Shown here: positions 51,518-63,059 of the stretch, piece by piece | Layout of the letters: the number at the start of each line of letters is the position of its first letter | Position numbering within the stretch: position 1 is the first letter of the stretch | Origin: Chrysomallon squamiferum | Lineage: Eukaryota > Mollusca > Gastropoda > Neomphalida > Peltospiridae | Direction: 5' to 3' | Assembly: GCA_012295275.1 (NCBI GenBank) | Contig: CM022672.1 | Coordinates: 10,981,904 to 11,045,903, forward strand | DNA: 64,000 bases | Notes under the pieces: model-generated | The model's input: the letters and a program-made list of their open reading frames with translations, nothing else | Databases searched by the model: none | What the model was told of the DNA's origin: nothing | Translations under genes and position numbers: made by a program

Positions 51518-53394
51518 ATGAATACTGATGCATTTAATTTGTCAGACTTTGTCTTTCAAATGACATTTAACATGAATATTTTATTTTGTCATAATCACTT
51601 GATGTTGCCAGAGACACATAACTCTAATTCCTGAATAACATATACACATCAGTTTCTTAAATTTTAATTTTATACTCTAGATGCTAATCAATATTATAAC
51701 CTATATATTTTATGTGTGTATATGTATATGTTTGCATGTATATTTATATGCTTCTCTGTGTGTGTGTGTGTGTTTGGATGTACATGTGTTTTTATGTGTG
51801 TGTGTGTGTTTGTGATTATGTGTGTGTTTATATATGTATGTATGTTTATATTTTTATTAAATGTGTATACATACTTATTTATTACATAAACACTTATTTT
51901 TTTAAAGTGAAAGAAAAAAGGTTACTGACACTTTCATTTACAAAAAAAAAAAAAAAAAAAGTTGACACATTTATGCATGAGATATCTTGCTGAGTTTGAA
52001 ACACCACAGACAGAAGAACACGGGATCAGATCATTTTAAGCTGATTAATAACATTTTTCATTCATCAGAACAGTCAGAACTAATGAATACGTGACAGAGT
52101 TCACTGGCTGTTTCTTTCACTTGTTTACCTGACAGTGTTTTAGAAACATCTTTCTATTCTGTCAGATCTTTAATCATTATCTCCACTACTGAGTCAAGAA
52201 TACATCAGAGGTTGTTATTTCTGGTTTATTTTTATTTTTTAACTTATTTTTATTTTTATTTTTTTAATTTATTTATTTATTATTATTATATATTTTTTTG
52301 ACAAATGATTCATTAAATAGAAATCCATTACTTCTTATGTGTTTCAGTTAAAAAAGAAAAAAAAAAAAAAAAAAGGGAAATCAATAAAAAAGAAAAGAAG
52401 AAAACAAGATAAATTGACAATTTTTATACCTACATACAATATAAATGTAAGTAACTATGATATAACTGAAAATGTTTGAAGCACATGTAGCAAGTAATGA
52501 TGATGACAAATAAAATAAAAATAATAAAAATGTTATTTATTACTTGTCTTGTGAACAAATTTAATATAACTGAAATTGTCTGATACAGAAATAAAATTTT
52601 AAAATACTTTTTATTGATAAATATTAATAATAATGAAACAAAATATGCCACCCATACAATTTTGTATTTATAGTTTAACTTGTTAATACATTTGATACAA
52701 TTAAAAATGATATTTTAAATAATAATCATAATAATATATACAATAAAAATAAATATTAAATAAATGAAAATAATGCATCCAGATTTTTATTTATAGCATA
52801 ACTTGTAAAACAAATTTGATAATAACTGCAAGAAAATGTCCATGGTAGAGCTTCTATAGAATACTTGACTGCAGATCAATAAAGGTTATTTCATTTCAAA
52901 GAAACACCGTCTATATTTGAAATGAAGAATGTGGGTGTTAAGATGGCTATCAATTCTTGTCTGAAGATATTGTTTAATTACCAATCCTTTCCCATCACAG
53001 GAAATGCAAATGGCTTCTCATTCTTTCTGTTGTCCATGTTGCACTCTTCAATAAACCACTGAGGTTTCTATGCAACCAGTGCAATATCCACAATTCTGAA
53101 AAAAGCTATATTTCAGCTTCATATTGCTTTGCACACATGAGAAGAAAAGAAAAAGTACTAGAGGAATGCGATATCAACATTTCTGGAAAGTTATCGTTGC
53201 AGGAATCAATAATATTACTAATTTGTTAAGCTGAAAGACATGGCCAGATTAGCTGAAGGGTTGTAATTTCAAACAAACAAGATAATTTCCTTTGTCTGCC
53301 TGAGAATCAGTCAAGTGCTGTCTGTTTGCTAAATTGTCAGTATTAAATGTATTTTCTGGATAGAATCATATATCATTTGTTTGTTTTGGTCTTT

Positions 53395-54390
53395 TTTTTT
53401 TCTTTCTTAATGCCTGTTGTTCAAACTCATTGGTCATGTAGATTAATGTCTGTTGATGCATTTATGAACCAGTCTGTGTATGATCCAGATTTGATATCTG
53501 TGTGAATTTTGTTTGGCAAATGCATGACACTGAATATATATACTGAAGACAGAATCATTTTAGATTGTTAAATTTGACTGTCAAACACACTAATCATATA
53601 ATTTAATATTCATTATTATATTTATGAAACAGTATCTGTATGATATAATAATCTGTTATGTGAACCTTTTCTGCCATGTGTAGACAACAGAATCAATTTA
53701 CCATTTTTTTTTTTCTTAATACTAGTTGTGTAACATTTGTCATCCATGCCAGGACAGTTTCTTTTCTTTTTTATTACATTTATAAGCCAATATGTTTATG
53801 ATACAGCACTGAAATCTCTATGTACCTTGTTTGGCAAACACAAGATCCTGAATTGATACTGAAGACAAAATCAATTTATCATTCTTCTGGTTTTTAAAAA
53901 AAATTTATTATCATCATATTTATCATTCATGCCAATTTTGTTTTCTAAAATGTCTATGTATGTATATACAACACTGAAATCTCAATATACCTTGATCAAC
54001 AAATACACACACTGAATTTATCCTGAACAAATAACTATTTTATATTTTATTTAATAGTAAATGTCTAACCATTTTGAAAATACATGCCAAAGTTTGTGAT
54101 TATTTCTCTAAACCAGTATGTTTATGATACAATACTGAAATCTCTGTGTCTAACCTTGTTTGGCCTGTACATGACACTAGACTTATACTGAAGGCGGAAT
54201 CTTTTTATCATTACTTTTACACAGTGTCAATTGTCCAAAACACATCAGTCATAAAGATTAATGATTCTTATAACATTTATGAACCAGAAATTGTGTGATA
54301 AAACACTAATATGTTTTATGAATTCTGTATCCAAATACTGGAAACTGAATTTATATTGAAGACAAAATCATTTATTATTGTTTTTGTTTG
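53395..54390. repeat. Old divergent satellite array, about 165-bp monomer, six copies
   Basis: Two landmarks recur in step. ATTTATGAACCAGTxTGTxTATGAT occurs near 53458, 53621, 53785, 53947, 54105 and 54278. ACTGAAGACAxAATCATTT occurs near 53541, 53681, 53855, 54021, 54186 and 54355. GTTTGGCAAA-CATGACACTGAA lies between them in most copies. Spacing is mostly 158-180 bp and divergence is high. Confidence 0.85.
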
Positions 54391-54399
54391 TTAAAGCTA

Positions 54400-54650
54400 C
54401 TTGTCTAAATACTTTTAATCGGTGTGCTGTTACATTTGTGACTTAATGCATATGTATTGTTTTGGCAATATTTTATTGATTATTTTTCTTTTTTTTCCTA
54501 GTTAATTGTCTAAATACTTTGGCAATATTTATCATGTTTTCATACATAATTAAGAGAAGTTAATTGTCTAAATGCTTTCACCATATTTTATCATGCCTTT
54601 TTTTGTTTCAAGTTAATTGTTTAAACACTTTTGCACTATTGTATAAATAT
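54400..54650. repeat. Short subrepeats next to the satellite
   Basis: The phrase AGTTAATTGTCTAAATACTT occurs near 54500, 54557 and 54610, with a related start near 54404, each followed by GCAATATT or CACCATATTTTATCATG. It resembles the part of the satellite monomer that reads TTGTTCAAAC. Confidence 0.7.
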
Positions 54651-55799
54651 AAAAATCCTAATAGAAATCATTAGGCACTTGATGTTTCAGGAAAATTTCA
54701 AGTCTGATCTAACCAAACAGCAACTCTGTATGTCTGAGAAATCCATTTACATTTTTCAGCACTTCATATTTTTGTTGTCTTTTTTGTTGTTGTTTTTTTT
54801 TTTTTAAATTATTTACTTAATTTGTTAATGGTCATGAAGTGAAGAGTAAACATTTTAAAAACCCAACAAATTTAATTAAATTTTTTAAATGCGACAATAC
54901 AAGCACATCTTCTCTCAAATATTTTCACAGAGATTACCAAGCGTTTGCACTCTTCACATTAATATTTAATCGCCATTTTCCATGTGGTTTTTTAAGGAGT
55001 TAATTTATTGATCGGCCATTTTGAATTCAATACAGTTTTAAATCACAGTCTTCTCCAAGTCATATTATATTTACAGTTTGATTTTGTGTCAGTCACCATT
55101 TGTTTTAAGATTTGGTAAATGTTTGTAACTGTTAACAAAAGAAAATTTGATGAAGAAAAAAACCTATTATTTCATTATTTATTCAAACACAAAACACTTG
55201 GACTCAGCTGTTGTAGATCGAGGATTAAAATTCAGACAGAATGTGAGATCAAATCTCCTCAGAGTCTTGCTGATTGTAATATAATGTTACACATAACATC
55301 TGCAAGATTTTTTGGGAAGTTGTAACTGGTACAGCTGAAGGATCACACTTTCATAGTGACCTGTAAAACACAGAACCAAAAATCCCCCCCAAAAACAGAG
55401 AAAGTATGGCAAGTTTAAATTTAATAAAGGAAAATATTACAAGCATATCATTGACTAGATTGGTAATATAATATTCTTAAATGACTCTGTAACAATGTAA
55501 TTTGGTTTTATTGTTATTGTTGTTGTTGTTTTTGGTAGTAGTGGTGGTATTAATATTACTACTACTACTACAACTACTGCTCTATTAGTAGTAATAAATT
55601 GCTATTCTTAATATTATTTTCCTATTTTTTGTTTTTATATTTTAAAAAAATTTCTTTTTCGTGATTTAAGTTTTCTAATCACTGCTCTACCTGCTATTTT
55701 TGGCTTGTTCTAGCCATTTCTTTTTAAAATGATACCTTTCACATGAACACTGTATTTTGTTATTTTGGTTTCCAATCTATCATTATTAACTTAGACAGG

Positions 55800-56100
55800 T
55801 TTCTTGTAACTAACTGATAGTTTTCATGCTGTGCTACTTGTTTCAGTTTCTTCAGACACGAAAATGCAACTGTAAACTAACTTTTATTTTCTTCTATAAT
55901 TACAGCATAGGAGCTGAATTGTGCTAAGCCTCTTGTTTTGACTTTTGGAATACAAAAATGCAAGATTTACTTTTTGTTTTGTAATCCTAACCTAACAGAA
56001 GGATCAGGATAAGCAACTTTTTTCTGTTTCTTCAGAAATGAAAATGCGAATATAAGCTAAGTTATATTTCAATAATAATAGCTTAGAAGATGGATAATTA
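55800..56100. repeat. Minisatellite, three copies of about 90 bp
   Basis: TTTCTTCAGACACGAAAATG near 55848 recurs 180 bp on as TTTCTTCAGAAATGAAAATG. A weaker middle copy (TTTTGGAATACAAAAATGC) lies near 55944. CTACTTGTTTCAG-like and TAAACTAA-like words recur in phase. Confidence 0.65.
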
Positions 56101-59100
56101 CTTCTTCATCTTCACATTAACAAAGGGTTTGAAAAATGTTGAAAATTAAAATACATTTAACTACAGACTTAAGATATGCAGTAAGTGTAATACAGCTGTC
56201 ATACAAACAAGTATTAAGTAAATGATTATTAAAGCTTCCTTGTTATGTAAGCGTAAATTGATTTTTTTTAAAATAAAATTCTGAGTTATCTTTTTCAAAT
56301 ATATGTTGATTTTATAATATGTTTACAACAAAACAACAACAAACCCAACCTCCACCTGCAAAAAAAAAAAACAACATAGAACAGTAACGTAAAACATTTG
56401 ACATCATCAATTTAAGTCACTTTAAAAATGAAAAACAAAAACAAAAATTATATGAAAAAAGACAATATGATTCATTTAAAAAAAAAAAAAAAACAAAAAA
56501 ACAAACAAAAAAAAATCCCACAGTAATAAAAATAATAATTCAAATAGAATTAAGGAATAAAATACCAGAACCTGTAATTTCTCACTGATGCCTGAAGAAA
56601 ACTCGGGAGGAAATGCCTGAAGAAATTCTGCTGTATTACAATTCCACTCATTTCTGGAAAGCATCACACTGAGCTGTCAAAGAAGAGCTTGGGTTTGTGT
56701 AATAAGATGATTAGTTTCCTGCTTTCAAGATAAAGTTTCAGGAAGCAGCATCTTTTAAAAGCAATTAACCGATTCAGAGGATGGTGTGTGGGTGTCGAGG
56801 GAATTACTCGTAACAGAAGATAAAGAATGTTTTACAATTAAACAGAAAATTACACTTTTTTTAACAGTAAAACAAAAATTTCTGATTTTTCTTTTTATTT
56901 ATTCTTGAATTTAAATGCAAATGAAATTTATTTTAATTTTTTTTTTTTTTTTAATGTTAATGAGAAAGCTGAGATAGTAATTAAATTATTGATTTATTTT
57001 CATCAAGGTTAAGCTCTAACTATGTTATTATTATGTTTTCCTATGTTCAGTTTCATTAACAAATAAAATTTTATGTGTATCTGTAAGTAGGTGAGAAGGT
57101 ATGTTGATAAGTTGCTATATGTGCACATATACATGTGTGTGTTTTCCCCCCTCATGCTGAAGTAATATATGTAAAGAAAATGTAAAGAAAATACATTGTT
57201 CACTTATTCTGTTTCCTTCAATTTTGAGTTTTCACTAACACACTTAATACCTATGCTGGTTGAAAACCCTTTTATAAACAAGTATATCAAGGTCAAACAT
57301 TTCTAAATGAAATAAGCCAGCAAATAAAATCTGAATCATCACATTACTAACAGAATAATACTTCATATTACTTTCATAACCAAGTAAACATCCTGTGTTA
57401 TTAAGTTACTAATCTTATAACATTTTGCCTTATTAGTTTAGTAACATGTTAAAAGGTGTGCCAAGAGATAATTCCTTGATGCAAGTGAGTTTTAAGCTTG
57501 CTGTGTAGATGGCTTTAAGGCACGGCATATCTCAGGATCAATTCTTGACTCTGTACACAGTATTTCCCAGAATGGAAAGTGTCCCAAAAATGACATATCA
57601 AAATGTTTTCGAGAATTTGATTTATTTCCTTTATGGATACTACCAATATTAATGGCAGAAGGATAAGTTTTTTTTTTCTGTATATGTGAGTGAATATATC
57701 AAAGCCCTTGTTGCTAATCCAAATATCAGCCATGAATTGTTGGCAGTGGATTTCCTTTTACATGCCATCATTTATGAAATGAAAAAAAACGAAAAAAACA
57801 ATAATAATAATAATAATAACTATTAATTAAAATGCTTTGAAATGATATTAAATATTTATTTATTTGTTCATGAATTCCAGTTTAAAGATATAATAATAAT
57901 AAAGAAATATTCTTGGTTATATTAAGTTGAAATCTACAAAAATTTAAATAAATACAATAACAGAACACAAGAAAATAACAACTTTTGATTTATTTTTTAA
58001 AATTTCTTGGAGCAGTAACAACATATTATATACATTCATAAATATGTACAATTAAATATGTAAAACACACACGTAAAAGGAATTTAGTAGTTAAAATAAT
58101 TAAAATTTGTAGATTCAGTTGGTTACTATGATTATATAAACACTGCAATTATAAATAATGAGTAAATAATAAAATAATAATAAGTAGTAATAGTAGTAGT
58201 TGTAGTATAACAGTAGTCACAGCAAAAGTAGTCATATTAGTATAAGTCATTGTCACTGTTGCTGTAATATTACAAAATTATTATAAAAACAAAACAAAAC
58301 ATAATGCCCTGAAGTTTACAATACAAGTAGCTTAATAAACAAAACTGGCAAAGTAGATGTTTTAAACCATACTTTCATCAGAGAATTGATTGGACTTACC
58401 AATATTTATATTTTTCAAAAATTTTATAATAATAATAATAATAATAAAAAAAGTAACATAAAATAAAAACAAATAGTAATAATAGAAGTAACAAAAATTA
58501 AAACAAATTATAATAATAATAATAAATAAAATTTGAAAAAACCGATATATACTAGTAAGTATTATGTACAATTTCTAGAACATTTGTACAATCTTTAAAT
58601 AAAAAAAATAATAAATTATGTATACATATAAAACAATAATAAAAATAAAAATAAATAAATAAAAAATGAAAATCCTTGTTTATCTCTAACTCAGTGAAGC
58701 CAAAATCTACCTAACAACAATCAGCAGTGTCCAGTTTACTACTCATCCAGATAACTGCTGACATTATTTGGTGCCATTCAACCCCTCCTTCACACAATAA
58801 ACTCTTAATTCTAATTAATACAAGCTGATTTTCATTTGAGAAGACTGAACGAAATAGTATTGATCTTGATGAGGTTAATTACGAAGGACAAGTAACTGAA
58901 GATCCCATCAGTTTTATACTGGTCTTCTCAGTGCCTCGTACATATTAAGAAAATTGGTGCTGTGTCATTCAAATGTCAGTGTGAAGTCTTAGGGAGTATC
59001 AACAGTTTTCTGTTAAATAAAGTTAAATGTTTCATCTTGGGTGATTTGGTGTTAAACATGTATTTTAAAGAATAATAATAAAAATACTGTATGTATGTAA

Positions 59101-59124
59101 GTATTAAAGTGTAGTTATAGTGTA

Positions 59125-59127
<3 letters not shown>

Positions 59128-59174
<47 letters not shown>
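59128..59174. repeat. (TG)n microsatellite
   Basis: Perfect dinucleotide tract of about 47 bp. Confidence 0.97.
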
Positions 59175-59177
<3 letters not shown>

Positions 59178-60119
59178 ACATAAAAGCATTTGTACCTACG
59201 TATCTGAACAAATTTATTATTTGAAAAATTAAAAACTAAAGCTCAACACTTTTAGCAGATGTTTAACATCTGTCATCATTATATAAAATGCATTGCAATT
59301 TATACAAAAGCTTTTTTGAAATTTAATAACTATGGTATTTAGATTTAATAATAATTAATATATTTTCATTAATTAATATATTAAGTGGCAATAATAATAA
59401 TAATTAAAAAGAATAATAACAACAACAAAAACAACATTAAAGACAATATCGGCAAGCCAATGTTTTATAAAAACATTGAATTATAACTGTAAACTAAAGC
59501 AACATTAGCATGAATTTGTATCTTTTGGAATTATTATACTTAGTAAATAAAACAAAAATATAAACGATTAATTGAAATGTATATGTCCTGGACTATCACT
59601 ATACTGAATAAAATAAAAAAATTAAAAATATATAGAACACGTGTATGTCATCATTATCAATTGTTTTGTATAAAAAAATTGTTGGTGTTGCTATTAGCTG
59701 GTTGCTTAATAATTTAATAATAATAACAGTAGTAGTAGTAGCACAACCATAATAGTAGTTGCAGTGGTAGTTGTAATAATAAAACATTTGCAGTAGTAGT
59801 AGTTATGATAATGACTACTGCTACAACTACTACTACTACTACTACTATTTCATTAGTTAATTTAACTTGCTGAATGAACCATAAATATAAATAAATAATA
59901 AATATACAAGAAATGGACATCACTGTTCCAACTTAAAGCACTGTTATTAAATAAACTTCATAACCTAAATAAATATAAAACATTCAATACTGCATCATAT
60001 AATATTCACACGTATCTTTATTAACTTACTTTTAAAGACTAATATATACTGTCAACTGTTAAAACTGGTAATAAATACTGTAAGCATAATGTATGTATCA
60101 AAGTTGATGAGAATGTTTA

Positions 60120-60670
60120 ATGCTGGTATGCTGTATAGTATAAAAGTTTTTCTCCTTGTTACCCCATATAAAAGTTCACATTAGAATGAGAGTAAATGTC
60201 TGTACCTTTATGCATGTTGTAAGAAATATATGGTGTACTGTATAGAAGTCTCTATCTGTATGTGTATTCTTGTGCAAGCCCATATCTGTATGTATAACAG
60301 TGTGTGCATGTCCATTAAAGTATGTGCATTGTAGTATAAAAGTCCATACCCATGAGTACTGAGCTGTGAAGAGGTCCATAACTGTATGTGCATTTTATTG
60401 TTTACCAGTAACTGTATTGTACCATACACGTTTAAACCTGTATATGTGCTGTGCACTATATTATGTACAAGTCCATTCATGTATCTCTATACCTGTATTG
60501 AATAAGTGTACATATCTGTACATGAGTATGTATTGCACTATGTTCTAGTCCATTCTATACCATAGCATCATACCATGAACACAACCATATAAGTAATTGT
60601 ACTGTACTGAAAACAAGTCCATTACCAATATATATATAGTTTACGAGTCCTGAGCAATATGTACATTATT
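60120..60670. repeat. Degenerate minisatellite
   Basis: Variants of AAGTCCATATCTGTATGTGC, often followed by ATTGTAGTATAAAAG, recur irregularly across about 550 bp. Open frames on both strands here are by-products of the repeat. Confidence 0.7.
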
Positions 60671-61235
60671 CAGCATACAAGTTGTAATCTATGTAAATAT
60701 TTTTTTTAAATACGATGCATGTATCCACATCAGAAAGTGTAGTAAGCTAAGCTTATATTCACATCCATTTAATATCAATTAGAAGTAAAGCCAACATTTA
60801 AAATATGTGTATAACAAAATAAAAAAAAATAAAAATAAAGGTTAATAAATACCAACATTACAACCCAAATAAATACTCTTTCAAATACTCAGTGAATATT
60901 TTGTTATCCAAGCAGGCCTGTCGAATGAACTATCCAAGAATTTGGTACAGAAAGCTGGACTAAAATTTATAAAAGCTTTTTAATTAGTTGTTTACTGGAT
61001 GGTATAGTCAGGCTCAGGCTGCATTCACTAATGATTTGGTGACTTTGCTGTATTCAAAGGCACTCCTTGCCAACTGTAGATGTAGCAAGCAACTGAAAGG
61101 TTTCATTCCATTAGAACAGTTTCTACTAGAAAAGTCTGAGAATTATTTAGCTACCAGTTAGGTTAAAAAAAAAAAAAGGTTTTGTGAATACCAGTCATTA
61201 AATTTGGATATTTTGTTGTCATCATCTTTTCTGAA

Positions 61236-61275
<40 letters not shown>

Positions 61276-62326
61276 AGAAAGTTTTATATTACCCACTTGT
61301 GAAAGAACAAAAGAACTATATAAAAATTTGTTTGATTGCGGTATTTTAATTGGCCAAAAAATAAGGAACTACTTGATCAGTTCTCTTAAGTGCATTCTTT
61401 GAAATGTTTCCCATTCCAGCAATGGCCTAGTTGTCTGCTTTCCTCCATTTTGGAAAGCATTTAAGATTTATTATTATTATTGTTATTATTATTTATTTAT
61501 TTTTTTATTTTTTTTTTTTTTTTTTGTTGAAAATTAAAAAATTTTGCAATTATTTTCTATTTAATTTCTCAAGAATGTATATAAAAAACATCTTTGGAAG
61601 ATTAAATACTATTGATACTACATCAGGTATTTCCTACTATTACCAAATTCAGTATGAACATATTCAGATACTATGTTAAGAAACGGACCTTGTTTACCAA
61701 ACGTCACATCCCAGTAATAAATGGCAAATATTTAAATGAGAATCTGCCAAATTCATGCATATTGTTTCATTAAACAGTCTCAGCACACATAACTTGACAA
61801 CACAAAAAAAAAGTCTTTAACAGCACCAGCAGCATGACAATTCACCAATAATACTAAGGAACTAATGATGCCACGAGGAAATAGTTAGCAAGAAGTAATG
61901 ACAGCTATTTTCACAATGTTTAGACAAAGGTCAGAGAAAGTCACATCTTTATCAACTCTGAGAGATTAAGGACACTGGCAATCATGTGATGAATACGTTG
62001 TCATGAATGCCAGTGGAAGTTTTTCACAGTGAGAAATGTTGGAAATTAAAAGTCCCTTAAGAAAATATTCAGCATACTGGTTTTATTTCAAGCATTTTAT
62101 AGATGGCTGGAAAATGATTTGAAGAAATACATTTCTCCTGCATCACCTATTCCTGACAAGCTGGTTATGTTCTGTCATTTTTGGACAAAATGAAAAACAT
62201 TTAAATTTTTTTTTAATTAAACATACTTTTATTTCTTCTCCTGCCAAACTTACTCTGCTTTGGTGTTTCTGAACATTTAAAAGAAAAATAACAATAAGAA
62301 CAAAAATCCATTTTTACTTCCTCCAT

Positions 62327-62363
<37 letters not shown>

Positions 62364-62912
62364 CTGATTATATTCTATCATTTGTATTAATAATTTTTCT
62401 CTCTACATCCATTTTTCTAACCACTTACTAAGCTGACGAAATGAAGCCATTTTTTGAGACCAAAAATATAATTTAAATAACTTTTTTCTCTCCTGTATCA
62501 ATCTTCTTTTTCTATCCAGTGTAAATACAGGTTGTTTTTGTTCAGCCATTTCATGGAAATTATGTAAATATATATACTTTTTATTTTCAGTATTTATTCC
62601 ACATTCACTACCACCTTCCTATTTGTGTTTTTCTAGACAGCTGAGAAATTATTTAAATTCAGAATAAAATTAATTTAGTAAAATATTTTTCTTCGTAACC
62701 TTCATAATCATTCTTGTTCTATTCTAACATTAGTATTTCCCTGCCCTACTACCTCCCTACCAAGTCAGTTCCATCTGGTCTTTCTGTCTCATTAAGAAAA
62801 GACATCCAACTACTATATGCATTGTCATAACTGTCAGACTCTCACACTCATCTTGCCAATTAGAAGGCTAAAAATGTCACACAAACACACACGTGTGCAG
62901 ACCAGTTGTTTT

Positions 62913-63059
62913 CTACTGCGAAGGTGGTATGTCTGTCTGATTAGAAGACGTTGACTCCTCTTGGTAGTCGAGGATAATTCTGTTTGCTTGTCGCATATAC
63001 TGCTGCTGTTTGTAGTAGATTTTTAACACTCCTTTGATGGCAATAAAAGCAATTCCACC
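62913..63059 (-). CDS. MARCHF5: MARCHF5 (MITOL) mitochondrial E3 ubiquitin ligase, last coding exon, 48 residues
   Basis: MARCHF5 is a RING-CH ubiquitin ligase of the outer mitochondrial membrane that controls fission and mitofusin/Drp1 turnover. Only the terminal exon is inside the window. It follows a clear acceptor (CTTTGCAG) in phase 0 and reads GGIAFIAIKGVLKIYYKQQQ, then YMRQANRIILDYQEE and a short Ser/Thr-rich end to TAG. The human C-terminus, as I recall it, is GGIAFVAIKGAFKVYFKQQQ followed by YLRQAHRKILNYPEQEEA. The match covers the end of the last membrane segment and the cytosolic tail. The tail is about 13 residues longer here. The upstream exons with the RING-CH domain lie beyond the right edge. 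Confidence 0.92.
   Translation of the reverse strand, partial: GGIAFIAIKGVLKIYYKQQQYMRQANRIILDYQEESTSSNQTDIPPSQ

Larger units (their letters stand above)
45485..53394. other. Gene-free region with simple repeats and scattered less repetitive patches
   Basis: No coding exon is supported. It holds (GT)n at 45724 and 51470, twin (TC)n tracts at 48111 and 48258, a degenerate TNN triplet region at 47009-47203, and poly(A/T) runs. Less repetitive patches at 46490-46880, 47270-47700 and 52830-53350 could be regulatory. Confidence 0.6.
54651..62912. other. Gene-free region and probable MARCHF5 3' UTR
   Basis: No coding exon is supported. The right part must include the MARCHF5 3' UTR, read on the minus strand; its end is not defined. 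Poly(A) at 61237-61273, poly(T) at 62328-62358 and (TG)n at 59128-59174 lie here. Less repetitive patches at 56560-56800, 58690-59040, 60850-61160 and 61680-62060 could be UTR or regulatory DNA. Confidence 0.55.

Noticed and set aside
60176-60548. His/Thr- and Tyr-rich frames on both strands
   Set aside because: Produced by the minisatellite; no family match.
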